Of a stretch of 16,478 bases of DNA, positions 1 to 7,797 are shown piece by piece. The notes below the pieces were generated by a model. It was not told the DNA's origin. It saw nothing but the letters and a program-made list of their open reading frames with translations, and did no database searches. Position numbers and translations under genes: made by a program. The number at the start of each line of letters is the position of its first letter. Within the stretch, counting starts at the first letter, position 1. Origin of the DNA: an uncultured Pseudoflavonifractor sp. GTDB lineage: Bacteria > Bacillota > Clostridia > Oscillospirales > Oscillospiraceae. The stretch covers positions 1-16,478 of the forward strand of contig CANOHR010000010.1 in NCBI GenBank assembly GCA_947565875.1, given 5' to 3'.

Positions 1-900
1 GCCTTTTTGAAAGGGGAAGTCTTTTCCCGAAAGCGGGATTTCACCTTAGAGGCCCGGCTCCACCGGGGGGAAAGAAGACAGCTTTTTTCCAACGGCGTAA
101 AACTGAAGAGCGCCGGGGAATTGGGAGAGATCTTCAATACCATCCTCTTTTGCCCCGAGGACCTGTCCCTCATTCGGGACGGGGCGGCGGAGAGACGGCG
201 GTTTTTGGATGACGCAATCTGCCAGCTTCGACCCAAATACGCCTTGGCTTTGGGGGAATATAAGCGGCTTTATGAGCAAAAGACCCGGATCCTGCGGGAC
301 TGGGAAGAAAAGCCGTCCCTCTTGGACGCTCTGGACGATTTTAACCTTCGCATGGCCCAGGTGGGGGCTCTTCTCATATACTATCGGGCCCACTTCATCA
401 AGCGGCTCAGTGCCCTGGCCCCCCCCATTCAATCAGACTTTTCCGGGGGCCGGGAAAGCCTGGGACTTCGGTATGAGACGGTCTCCACCGTTACCGACCC
501 GGAGGGAGATCCCAAGACCATCCTGAAAGAGTTGTTGGAGCATCAGCAAAGCCACCGTCGGGCGGAACTGGATTCCCGGCTTTGCCTGTCGGGGCCCCAC
601 AAGGACGACCTGACAGTGGAGGTGGATGGACGAAGCGCCCGGCAATTTGCTTCCCAGGGGCAGACCAGAACGGCGGCTCTTTCCCTGAAGCTGGCCTGCC
701 GGGAGCTTTTTCGGGAGGAGACAGAGGAGTGGCCTGTTCTTCTTCTGGACGATGTGCTTTCCGAGTTAGACGCCAAACGGCAGAGCTTTGTGCTGGAGCG
801 GATCGACGGCGGTCAGGTACTTATCACCTGCTGCGAGGATGACAGAAACGTTCCTCAAAGCGGAAAGCGCTTTCAGGTGAAGGACGGAAGGGTGTTATAA
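1..900 (+). CDS. recF: DNA replication and repair protein RecF (5' end cut by window)
   Basis: RecF is an SMC/ABC-type ATPase that loads RecA at single-strand gaps and stalled forks. The frame is open at base 1, so the gene starts outside the window; TTG at 7 is an internal codon, not a start. About 299 residues are visible of a usual 360-370, so the N-terminal Walker A loop is missing only because of the cut. Visible landmarks are FCPEDLSLI followed by RRRFLDDAICQL, then LSGPHKDDL, the ABC signature region SQGQTRTAALSLKLA, and Walker B VLLLDDVLSELD near the C-terminus. It ends with TAA at 898-900, three bases before a possible ATG at 904, so it probably heads the co-transcribed run to gyrA. 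The assignment is firm. Confidence 0.97.
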   Translation, partial: AFLKGEVFSRKRDFTLEARLHRGERRQLFSNGVKLKSAGELGEIFNTILFCPEDLSLIRDGAAERRRFLDDAICQLRPKYALALGEYKRLYEQKTRILRDWEEKPSLLDALDDFNLRMAQVGALLIYYRAHFIKRLSALAPPIQSDFSGGRESLGLRYETVSTVTDPEGDPKTILKELLEHQQSHRRAELDSRLCLSGPHKDDLTVEVDGRSARQFASQGQTRTAALSLKLACRELFREETEEWPVLLLDDVLSELDAKRQSFVLERIDGGQVLITCCEDDRNVPQSGKRFQVKDGRVL

Positions 901-956
901 GGCATGTTTTTTTCGTTCTTCTCTTTTTTGCTGTAAGTGCGCTGGAATTTTTTCTG

Positions 957-1172
957 GTGACCCGGCCGGGAAGGTGGCGGTTTTCCGTCGTGATCCTTCC
1001 CCTTGCCGCCTTTCTCTTTTGGATGAGCCGCCAGGTGTGCTGGACAGAGATCGGACCGGGGTGCAATATGGCCTGTACGGTGGAATTTATCCTGGTGGGG
1101 ATCTGCTCGACGGCCTCCGTTACAGGAGCGGCGGCAGGAGGCCTTTGGGCTGATAAAAAGAAGAAAAAGTGA
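957..1172 (+). CDS. Small membrane protein of unknown function; N-terminus probably shifted at a T7 run
   Basis: No family is recognised. From GTG 957 the product is 71 residues with two hydrophobic segments (about residues 9-23 and 42-62) and a KKKKK tail. GGAA at 944-947 is only a weak ribosome binding site. The same frame is open from 843 and encodes a further hydrophobic helix (FFVLLFFAVSALEFFLV) before 957, but it has no ATG, GTG or TTG there. An ATG at 904, just after recF, sits in another frame and stops after ten codons. One extra T in the T7 run at 907-913 would join that ATG to this frame and give an 89-residue, three-helix protein. The true gene may therefore be 904-1172 with a frameshift, slippage or base-call error. 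The stop overlaps the ribosome binding site of the next gene. Confidence 0.55.
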   Translation: MTRPGRWRFSVVILPLAAFLFWMSRQVCWTEIGPGCNMACTVEFILVGICSTASVTGAAAGGLWADKKKKK

Positions 1173-1182
1173 GGAAAACAGT

Positions 1183-1494
1183 GTGGTATTTTTGCTGCTG
1201 TTTGCCATCCCTCTGGTCATTGCCCTAGTGGCGGAATACAGCGTTTGCCGCTTTCCCAAACGCCGGGTTTGGCGATGGTGCCTTCCCCTGTTGACGGCGG
1301 CGGCTACGGTCGGGATGGCCCTCTACCGCTACCACGGCTGGAGTGCGGGAGGGGAAAAGGCCCCTATCGAACAGCTTCTGTTCATCCCCGGCCTTCCCGC
1401 TTTGGGGGCCCTCCTGGGGCTGTGGCTGGGCTGGGGGCTTTGGAAGAAACTGTGGTTACCCAGGGTGGTGACAGAAAGAAAAAAGGAGGGGTAG
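1183..1494 (+). CDS. Small membrane protein of unknown function
   Basis: The protein has 103 residues and no recognised family. It starts at GTG 1183, five bases after GAGGAAA (1171-1177), which overlaps the stop of the upstream gene; this indicates translational coupling. Three hydrophobic stretches are visible: residues 2-22, about 31-48, and about 65-87, the last rich in Gly and Leu. Short basic loops and a charged tail (RVVTERKKEG) follow. GTG at 1181 is the only nearby alternative start and lies in the wrong frame. It is the second of four small membrane genes between recF and remB. It could be a component of a membrane complex with its neighbours, but the sequence shows no catalytic motif. 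Confidence 0.7.
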   Translation: MVFLLLFAIPLVIALVAEYSVCRFPKRRVWRWCLPLLTAAATVGMALYRYHGWSAGGEKAPIEQLLFIPGLPALGALLGLWLGWGLWKKLWLPRVVTERKKEG

Positions 1495-1496
1495 GC

Positions 1497-1865
1497 ATGT
1501 TCCACCTGCTGTTGGTCCTTCCGATCCTGGGGCCCTTGTTGGCAGTTTACGGGGTCATCGTGGCGGTCCTATTCTGTCTTCCCTTTTGGGTGGGGGTGCC
1601 TCTTCAGGCCATTTTGACGGCGGTGTCCAAAAAGGAAGGACTTCTCCTTCTCCCGTCGGGATTGGGCCTGGTCTGCGCTCTGGGCTATTTAGGTTGGTTT
1701 CGGGGACTGCTTCCCTTTTGGTTTCAGCTTTTCTACTGGGCGGTATTTTTTCTGAGCCTGTGGCTGACATGGCTGGTGGTGGGAAAATTACGCGCTCTGG
1801 TGCTGAATTGGATGGAGCGGCGAAATAAGGGAGTTGACGGGAAGGAAGGGACCGGAGGACCATGA
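1497..1865 (+). CDS. Small membrane protein of unknown function
   Basis: The protein has 122 residues and is not recognised. The start is set at ATG 1497 because GGAGGG (1485-1490) lies six bases upstream. The frame stays open further left to 1245, but that part overlaps the previous gene and is a shadow. Hydrophobic segments lie at about residues 3-31, 53-67 and 72-97, the last rich in Trp and Phe. A basic, glycine-rich tail follows. Its stop TGA (1863-1865) overlaps the ATG of the next gene (1862) as ATGA, which indicates strict coupling and probably a shared function with the larger membrane protein downstream. Confidence 0.7.
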   Translation: MFHLLLVLPILGPLLAVYGVIVAVLFCLPFWVGVPLQAILTAVSKKEGLLLLPSGLGLVCALGYLGWFRGLLPFWFQLFYWAVFFLSLWLTWLVVGKLRALVLNWMERRNKGVDGKEGTGGP

Positions 1866-2845
1866 CGGGAAAAAAGATCCGGCGTTGGGCGAGGCAGAAG
1901 GGTCGGAAAGAACGGGGATATTTCGCGCGTCTGAGTTTTTTGGCGCTGCTTCCGGGCCTTCCAGGGGTCTTTCTGATGGTATTGTGGGCCACGTCCAGGC
2001 AAAGGGTCTTTCCCCTTTGGATCCTGCTTCCTTTGACGGTGCTGGGACGGGGACTTTCCCTGTGCGTGGATTCCGCGGCGCTCACCATGATCCGGAGCGG
2101 AAAGAGACAAACCTTGAGCCACCCCCTTCAAAGCGGAAAATGGAAGCGGGTCTTGGCGGCGGCGCTGATGTTGACGGCGATCTCCGAACTGCTGTCCTGG
2201 GGACCAAGCCTGCTGCAGGCATGGGGGACGGCCCAACTGATAGAGGCGCGGGGGGAGACGGACCTTTTCCTTAGGATGGAGATGTACCGGGAGGGAATGG
2301 GTCTGTCCCAAATAGGGTCTCTTTTGAGAAGCGTTCTTACCTCCGCAGGCTCCATTGTCCTGCTCCCGGTGGGGTATTTGCTGTTTTTATCCCCGGAGGA
2401 GAGCCTGCCCCAGGTCTTTCAAAAGGGGCTGAAAACGGGATTTTGTGCCTTTTGGCCCACGCTGGTCTTCTTTTTTTGGCTGGGCCTGCCTTTTGTGGGC
2501 TGGACGTTGCTATGGAGCATTTTTATTGTACTGCTGGAAGGCCTTCATGTGAGCCGGATCTACACCATGCCCTTTTTGTCTCTGGGGCTGGGCGTGTGGT
2601 TCGCGGGATATTTGGAACTGGGTCTTGCCAGGTACGCACTGGAGTTACTGAAGCCGGGAAAGAGGAAGGTCTCTGCTGTGGAGGAGGAAACACCCCTGAT
2701 GGCCCGGTATACCCAGGCCCTGATCGGGGTCCCACCTTCCTTATTCCCCCCGCCCCGGAGGATAAAGCTGCGCCGCCGGGGGTCCTGGTATTACCGGGAC
2801 CACAGAAGGGGCCCCCTTGTCCCAGGGCCGCTGGAAAGGAAGTGA
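1862..2845 (+). CDS. Polytopic membrane protein of unknown function
   Basis: The protein has 327 residues. It starts at ATG 1862 in an ATGA overlap with the gene before it; GGAGG at 1854-1858 is close, with three bases of spacing. A strongly basic N-terminus (KKIRRWARQKGRKER) is followed by about six hydrophobic segments: near residues 24-43, 50-65, 93-110, 162-183, 197-228 and 237-260. The C-terminal part is cytoplasmic-looking, with proline- and arginine-rich stretches such as PPPRRIKLRRRGSWYYRDHRR. It may belong to a six-helix clostridial family, but no family can be named with confidence. It ends four bases before the remB start, so it is embedded in the recF-remB-gyrB operon. Confidence 0.75.
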   Translation: MTGKKIRRWARQKGRKERGYFARLSFLALLPGLPGVFLMVLWATSRQRVFPLWILLPLTVLGRGLSLCVDSAALTMIRSGKRQTLSHPLQSGKWKRVLAAALMLTAISELLSWGPSLLQAWGTAQLIEARGETDLFLRMEMYREGMGLSQIGSLLRSVLTSAGSIVLLPVGYLLFLSPEESLPQVFQKGLKTGFCAFWPTLVFFFWLGLPFVGWTLLWSIFIVLLEGLHVSRIYTMPFLSLGLGVWFAGYLELGLARYALELLKPGKRKVSAVEEETPLMARYTQALIGVPPSLFPPPRRIKLRRRGSWYYRDHRRGPLVPGPLERK

Positions 2846-2849
2846 GGCT

Positions 2850-3116
2850 GTGTATTTACATTTAGGCCAGGCGGTGGTGGTGCCGGAGGGGGAGATCGTG
2901 GGCATATTTGACCTGGATAACGCCTCCTGGTCCCACCGGACCCGACAGTTTTTGGAACAATGCGAGAGGGAGGGGCGGGTGGTAAACGCCGCCAGCGATC
3001 TTCCCCGATCCTTTGTCCTGCGGCAAAGAAGGGACGGAACAGACCAGGTATATCTCTCCCAGCTCTCCTCCTCCACCTTGAAGGGCCGCGCGGAGGGTAG
3101 CTGGATGACGGAATAG
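2850..3116 (+). CDS. remB: RemB-like extracellular matrix regulatory protein (DUF370)
   Basis: This small DUF370 protein has 88 residues. In Bacillus subtilis, RemB (YaaB) lies between recF and gyrB and is linked to control of biofilm matrix genes; its paralogue RemA binds DNA as a ring. The visible family hallmarks are the start VYLHLG, the core EIVGIFDLDN, the Arg-rich middle, and the near-invariant LSSSTLKGR close to the C-terminus. GTG 2850 is chosen because the family begins at this (M/V)YLHLG and AAGGA (2836-2840) lies nine bases upstream. A longer frame from TTG 2817 would add an unconserved leader overlapping the previous gene. Position between recF and gyrB supports the call. Whether it regulates matrix genes in this organism is inference. 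Confidence 0.92.
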   Translation: MYLHLGQAVVVPEGEIVGIFDLDNASWSHRTRQFLEQCEREGRVVNAASDLPRSFVLRQRRDGTDQVYLSQLSSSTLKGRAEGSWMTE

Positions 3117-3174
3117 GACGGGACGCTCCCGGCCTGCCGCATACACAGGCTGGGCGATAGATAGGAAAGGACGG

Positions 3175-3225
3175 CGGGAAGCGAGGGAAAACCTCTTGAT
3201 CCAGGAGGCTTTCCCGTGCTTCCCG
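3175..3225 (+). promoter_or_regulatory. Long imperfect hairpin in the gyrB leader
   Basis: The 133 bases between remB and gyrB hold no gene. A long inverted repeat lies just before the gyrB ribosome binding site. CGGGAAGC (3175-3182) pairs with GCTTCCCG (3218-3225), GGGAAA (3185-3190) with TTTCCC (3210-3215), and CCTC (3192-3195) with GAGG (3205-3208). One G-U, two mismatches and a nine-base loop interrupt it, leaving about 18 Watson-Crick pairs. No T-run follows, so it is not a standard terminator. It ends 13 bases before AGGAGG (3239-3244), so it could affect mRNA processing, stability or gyrB translation. A small second stem, CGGGA/TCCCG (3119-3131), follows the remB stop. No clear sigma-A promoter was seen here. 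Confidence 0.6.
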
Positions 3226-3249
3226 GCAAGAGAATCACAGGAGGTTATT

Positions 3250-5229
3250 ATGAGCGAAGAACAGATGAAGGAAGAGTTGAAGAAGGAGCAGGACTGGGAG
3301 GACAGCGTCACCCAGACCGAGCATGAGTACGGCGGCTCGGAGATCCAGGTGCTGGAGGGGCTGGAGGCTGTTCGGAAACGGCCCGGTATGTACATCGGCT
3401 CCACCTCTGCCTCGGGTCTTCACCACCTGGTCTATGAGATCGTGGATAACGCCATCGACGAGGCATTGGCGGGCTACTGTAAGCATATTACCGTGGATAT
3501 CCTCCCCGGCGACGTCATCAAAGTCACCGACGACGGCCGGGGCGTTCCCGTGGACATCCAGCCCCAGACGGGGAAACCCGCTTTGGAGGTGGTGTATACC
3601 GTCCTTCACGCCGGAGGAAAGTTCGGCGGCGGGGGGTATAAGGTTTCCGGCGGTCTTCACGGCGTGGGCGGCAGCGTGGTCAACGCCCTGTCCGAATGGA
3701 TGGAGGTCCGGGTCTATAAAAACGGCAACATCTATGAGGTCAAGTTTGCCCGAGGCAATATGACCCAGGAGATGACCATCATCGGAAAGACGGACAAAAC
3801 GGGTACGGAGGTGGTCTTTAAACCCGACCCGGAAATGTTTACCGACACCACCGTCTATGACTATGACGTTCTCCACACCCGGATGCGGGAGGAGGCTTTC
3901 CTGAACGCGGGTCTTCATATCACCATATCCGACCGCCGGGGGGAGGAGCCGGTCACCGACGCCATGTGCTTTGAGGGGGGCATCCGGGAGTTCGTTACCT
4001 GGCTCAACCGGAGCAAGAGTCCTCTTCACGAAGGGGTCATTTATGTCTCGGGTCAGAAGGACGACGCCATGGCGGAGTTGGCCTTTCAGTATAACGACAG
4101 CTATAATGAGACCATTCTTTCCTTTGCCAACAACGTACATACTCCGGAGGGCGGTATGCACGAGGACGGCTTCAAGCGGGCGCTGACTACCGTTTTGAAT
4201 AACTACGGGAAAAAATATAAGATCCTGAAAGAGGAGGACAAGGTTTCCGGTGAGGACTGCCGGGAGGGCCTGTGCTGCGTCATTTCAGTGAAACTTACCG
4301 AGGCCCAGTTCGAGGGCCAGACCAAGGCCAAGCTGGGCAACAGCGAGATCAGGACCCTGGTGAACGCCATCGTCACCGAAAAGCTGACGGAATTTTTGGA
4401 GGAGAACCCCGCCATCGGCCGGGCCATTCTGGATAAAGCCCTTACCGCCAACCGGGCCCGGGAGGCGGCCCGGAAGGCCCGTGAATCGGTGCGCCGGAAG
4501 ACCGCCCTGGGGGGCGCCGCCATGCCCGACAAGCTCCGGGACTGCAACATCAACGACCCCACCGTTACCGAGATCTACATCGTAGAGGGCGACTCCGCCG
4601 GAGGATCCGCCACTCAGGGACGGGACAGCCAGTTCCAGGCGATCCTTCCCCTGTGGGGTAAAATGCTGAACGTGGAGAAGGCCCGGGCCGATAAGGTCTA
4701 TGGAAATGATAAGCTTCAGCCCGTCATCACCGCCCTGGGGGCGGGGATCGGAGAAGAGTTCGACATCGATAAGCTTCGGTATCACAAGATCATCATTATG
4801 GCCGATGCTGACGTGGACGGGGCCCATATCCGCACCCTGCTTCTGACCTTCTTCTTCCGCTTTATGCGGCCTCTGGTGGAGGAGGGCTACGTCTACTCTG
4901 CCGTGCCTCCCCTCTTTAAGCTCTCCAGAGGAAAGACCATCCGCCTGGCCTTCTCCGAGGAGGAGCGGGACCAGATCTCCGCTGAGCTCCGGGGGGACAA
5001 CCCCAACGCCAAGGTGGACATTTCCCGCTTTAAAGGCCTGGGCGAGATGGACCCCCACGAGCTGTGGGAGACCACCATGGACCCGGAAAAGCGGACCCTC
5101 CGGCGGATCACCCTGGACGACGCCGTGGCCGCCGACGAGACCTTTACCATCCTTATGGGAGAAAAGGTGGAGCCCCGGAAAGAGTTTATTGAGAAGAACG
5201 CCAAGTATGCCGTAAATCTGGACTATTAA
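3250..5229 (+). CDS. gyrB: DNA gyrase subunit B
   Basis: GyrB is the ATPase subunit of DNA gyrase, which with GyrA introduces negative supercoils. The protein has 659 residues. It starts at ATG 3250, five bases after AGGAGG; an upstream in-frame start would precede the hairpin and lacks a ribosome binding site. The GHKL ATPase region shows Glu63 and Asn67 in YEIVDNAIDEA, DDGRG at 94-98 and GGLHGVGGSVVNALS. The TOPRIM domain shows EGDSAGG from Glu446 and ADADVDG, with metal-binding Asp521 and Asp523. The C-terminus has RFKGLGEM and the family's usual LWETTMDP motif. It is of the short Gram-positive type, without the E. coli insert. An acidic and lysine-rich N-terminal extension of about 28 residues precedes the core. 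Two residues at known drug-contact positions differ from E. coli (see findings). gyrA follows 16 bases downstream. Confidence 0.98.
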   Translation: MSEEQMKEELKKEQDWEDSVTQTEHEYGGSEIQVLEGLEAVRKRPGMYIGSTSASGLHHLVYEIVDNAIDEALAGYCKHITVDILPGDVIKVTDDGRGVPVDIQPQTGKPALEVVYTVLHAGGKFGGGGYKVSGGLHGVGGSVVNALSEWMEVRVYKNGNIYEVKFARGNMTQEMTIIGKTDKTGTEVVFKPDPEMFTDTTVYDYDVLHTRMREEAFLNAGLHITISDRRGEEPVTDAMCFEGGIREFVTWLNRSKSPLHEGVIYVSGQKDDAMAELAFQYNDSYNETILSFANNVHTPEGGMHEDGFKRALTTVLNNYGKKYKILKEEDKVSGEDCREGLCCVISVKLTEAQFEGQTKAKLGNSEIRTLVNAIVTEKLTEFLEENPAIGRAILDKALTANRAREAARKARESVRRKTALGGAAMPDKLRDCNINDPTVTEIYIVEGDSAGGSATQGRDSQFQAILPLWGKMLNVEKARADKVYGNDKLQPVITALGAGIGEEFDIDKLRYHKIIIMADADVDGAHIRTLLLTFFFRFMRPLVEEGYVYSAVPPLFKLSRGKTIRLAFSEEERDQISAELRGDNPNAKVDISRFKGLGEMDPHELWETTMDPEKRTLRRITLDDAVAADETFTILMGEKVEPRKEFIEKNAKYAVNLDY

Positions 5230-5245
5230 GGGGGGAGAAAAACCA

Positions 5246-7771
5246 ATGGCAAAGCAGAGAAACCATGTGGATCCGGAGGAGTTCCGCTATCCTGACCAGG
5301 TCATTCAGGAGTCTCCCCTGGTCCCTGAGATGGAGCAGAGCTATATCGAATACGCCATGAGCGTCATTAAGGGCCGGGCTCTTCCCGATGTGCGGGATGG
5401 TCTGAAGCCGGTCCACCGGCGTATTTTGTACGCCATGTACGAGGACAACCTGACCCACGACAAGCCCTTCAAAAAGTCGGCCACCTGCGTGGGCGACGTG
5501 CTGGGCCGGTACCACCCTCATGGAGATCAGTCGGTCTATGACGCCCTGGTCCGCCTGGCCCAGGACTTTTCCATGCGCTATATGCTGGTGGAGGGCCACG
5601 GTAACTTCGGCAGCGTGGACGGAGATCCCCCGGCGGCCTACCGGTATACAGAGGCAAGGCTCTCCAAAATTTCCGAGGAAATTTTGCGGGATCTGGAGAA
5701 GGAAACGGTGGACTGGGACCCCAACTTTGATGAGACGAGGAAAGAGCCCCGGGTCCTTCCCTGCCGGTTCCCCAATCTGCTGGTAAACGGCTCCAGCGGC
5801 ATCGCCGTGGGTATGGCCACCAACATTCCTCCCCATAACCTGCGGGAGGTCATCGGAGCCTGTATCAAGGTGCTGGACGACCCGGAGTGTACCCTTCCGG
5901 ACCTGATGGAGTGCGTGAAGGGTCCCGACTTCCCCACCAGCGGCATCATCATGGGCCGCAGCGGCATCCGGGCGGCCTACGCCACCGGCCGGGGCAAGGT
6001 GGTGGTCCGGGCCCGGACCGAGTTTGAGGAGTACGGCAAGGACCGGATCCGCATCATCGTCACCGAGCTTCCCTATCAGGTCAATAAGAGAATGCTTATC
6101 AAGGCCATGGCCGAGCAGGTGGAGGACAAGCGTCTGGAGGGCATCTCCGACATCCGGGATGAGACGGACCGAAACGGGATGCGGATCGTCATCGAGCTCA
6201 AGCGGGACGCCAATCCCCAAGTGGTGCTGAACCGGCTCTTTGCCCAGACCCAGCTCCAGTCCTCCTTCGCCATCAACATGCTGGCCCTGGTGGACGACCA
6301 GTCTCAACCCAAGATACTGTCCCTCCGGCACATTATTGATGAGTACCTGAAGTTCCAGGAGGAGATCATTGTCCGCAGGACCCAGTTTGACCTCCGTAAG
6401 GCCCAGGAGCGGGCCCACCTGTTGGAGGGCCTGCTCATCGCCCAGGACCATATTGACGAGGTCATCAAAACCATCCGCTCCTCCTACGATAACGCCAAAG
6501 AAAACCTGATGGCCAAATTTGACCTGGACGAGGTCCAGGCCCAGGCCATCTGTGATATGCGCCTTATCGCCCTTCAGGGTCTGAACCGGGAAAAGCTGGA
6601 GGCGGAGTACAAGGACCTGGAGGAGAAGATCGCTTACTACCAGAAGGTCCTTTCCGACGAGGGACTGGTAAAGTCCATTCTGAAGGAGGAACTCACCGCC
6701 GTGGCCGACAAGTACGGCGATGAGCGCAGGACCGAGATCCAGGATGTGGAGGACGAGATCGACATCGAGGACCTCATCGAGGAGGAAAGCTGCGTCTTTA
6801 CCCTTACCGCCGGCGGCTACATCAAGCGCCTGCCCGTATCCACCTACAAGGCGCAGAAGCGGGGAGGCAAGGGCATTACCGCCATGGCCACCAAGGAGGA
6901 GGACTATGTGGATACGGTCTTTACCGCCTCCACCCACGACTATATCCTCTTCTTTACCAACATGGGGAAGGTCCACCGGAAGAAGGGATACCAGATCCCT
7001 GAGTCGGGGCGCACCGCCAAGGGAACGGCCATGGTGAACGTCCTTCCTCTGGAATCGGAGGAAAAGGTTACCGCCATGATCCATCTCCGGGAGTTCCCTG
7101 AGGATAAGTATCTGATGATGGTCACCCGAAAGGGGACTGTAAAGAGGATCCAACTCTCTTCCATCTTTACTGCCCGGAAGGCGGGCATCCGCTGCATTAC
7201 GCTGGATCCCGACGATGAACTCATCGCCGTTCGGGAGACCGACGGCACTGCCGCCATCCTACTGGCCACCCATGAAGGCATGAGCATCTGCTTTAAGGAG
7301 ACTGATGTGCGGTGTATGGGCCGGGACGCCTGCGGCGTCATGGGCATTCGCCTCCGGCAGGGAGACTATGTTGTGGGGGCGGCCCGGGCCAAGTACGACC
7401 ACTACGTGCTGATGGTTACGGAAAACGGCTATGGCAAGCGGACGGAAATGGATGAGTACATCCGCGGCGACGGTCCCCAGAAGCGGGGCGGCTACGGTAT
7501 GAAGGGATATAATTGCACGGAGAAGACGGGGGCCCTGGTGGGGCTTAAAGTGGTCAATGACGAGGACGATGTGCTGGTCATTAACGACGCTGGCATCATT
7601 ATCCGTATGGCCTGTAAGGAGATCAGCTGCTATAGCCGGGGCGCCCAGGGGGTCAAACTGATGAATCTTCCCGAGGGTGTCAAGGTCATCTCCATCGCCC
7701 GCACCGACCACGAGGAGGAGACGCCGGAGGAGCCGACGGAGGAGAGCGCCCCAGCCCCCACGGAGGAGTAA
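5246..7771 (+). CDS. gyrA: DNA gyrase subunit A
   Basis: GyrA is the breakage-reunion subunit of gyrase. The protein has 841 residues and starts at ATG 5246 after a G-rich ribosome binding site (5230-5237). The N-terminal domain shows DGLKPVHRRIL, the quinolone-pocket region GRYHPHGDQSVYD and the active-site tyrosine Tyr134 in AAYRYTEAR. A GyrA-box variant, QKRGGKG, is at residues 537-543; it marks this as gyrase A rather than topoisomerase IV ParC and opens the DNA-wrapping beta-pinwheel domain. The C-terminus ends in an acidic Glu/Pro/Thr tail. The pocket position equal to E. coli Ser83 is Gln95, while Asp99 matches Asp87. It is very probably co-transcribed with gyrB. Confidence 0.98.
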   Translation: MAKQRNHVDPEEFRYPDQVIQESPLVPEMEQSYIEYAMSVIKGRALPDVRDGLKPVHRRILYAMYEDNLTHDKPFKKSATCVGDVLGRYHPHGDQSVYDALVRLAQDFSMRYMLVEGHGNFGSVDGDPPAAYRYTEARLSKISEEILRDLEKETVDWDPNFDETRKEPRVLPCRFPNLLVNGSSGIAVGMATNIPPHNLREVIGACIKVLDDPECTLPDLMECVKGPDFPTSGIIMGRSGIRAAYATGRGKVVVRARTEFEEYGKDRIRIIVTELPYQVNKRMLIKAMAEQVEDKRLEGISDIRDETDRNGMRIVIELKRDANPQVVLNRLFAQTQLQSSFAINMLALVDDQSQPKILSLRHIIDEYLKFQEEIIVRRTQFDLRKAQERAHLLEGLLIAQDHIDEVIKTIRSSYDNAKENLMAKFDLDEVQAQAICDMRLIALQGLNREKLEAEYKDLEEKIAYYQKVLSDEGLVKSILKEELTAVADKYGDERRTEIQDVEDEIDIEDLIEEESCVFTLTAGGYIKRLPVSTYKAQKRGGKGITAMATKEEDYVDTVFTASTHDYILFFTNMGKVHRKKGYQIPESGRTAKGTAMVNVLPLESEEKVTAMIHLREFPEDKYLMMVTRKGTVKRIQLSSIFTARKAGIRCITLDPDDELIAVRETDGTAAILLATHEGMSICFKETDVRCMGRDACGVMGIRLRQGDYVVGAARAKYDHYVLMVTENGYGKRTEMDEYIRGDGPQKRGGYGMKGYNCTEKTGALVGLKVVNDEDDVLVINDAGIIIRMACKEISCYSRGAQGVKLMNLPEGVKVISIARTDHEEETPEEPTEESAPAPTEE

Positions 7772-7797
7772 GCCTCCCCCAAAAATAACCCCACGTC

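Noticed and set aside
2817..2849. Longer remB start at TTG 2817
   Set aside because: It would overlap the upstream gene and add an unconserved leader. The family begins at YLHLG and a ribosome binding site precedes GTG 2850.
3442..3451. DnaA-box-like GTGGATAA in gyrB, and TTATCCACT in hemZ near 12530
   Set aside because: They are single imperfect matches inside conserved coding sequence (gyrB VDNAID), not clustered, and with no AT-rich unwinding region, so there is no evidence of an origin here.
5186..7153. 655-codon open frame on the minus strand opposite gyrA
   Set aside because: It is an antisense shadow of a GC-rich, strongly coding gene. It has His/Gly/Leu-rich composition, no ribosome binding site and no recognisable domain.
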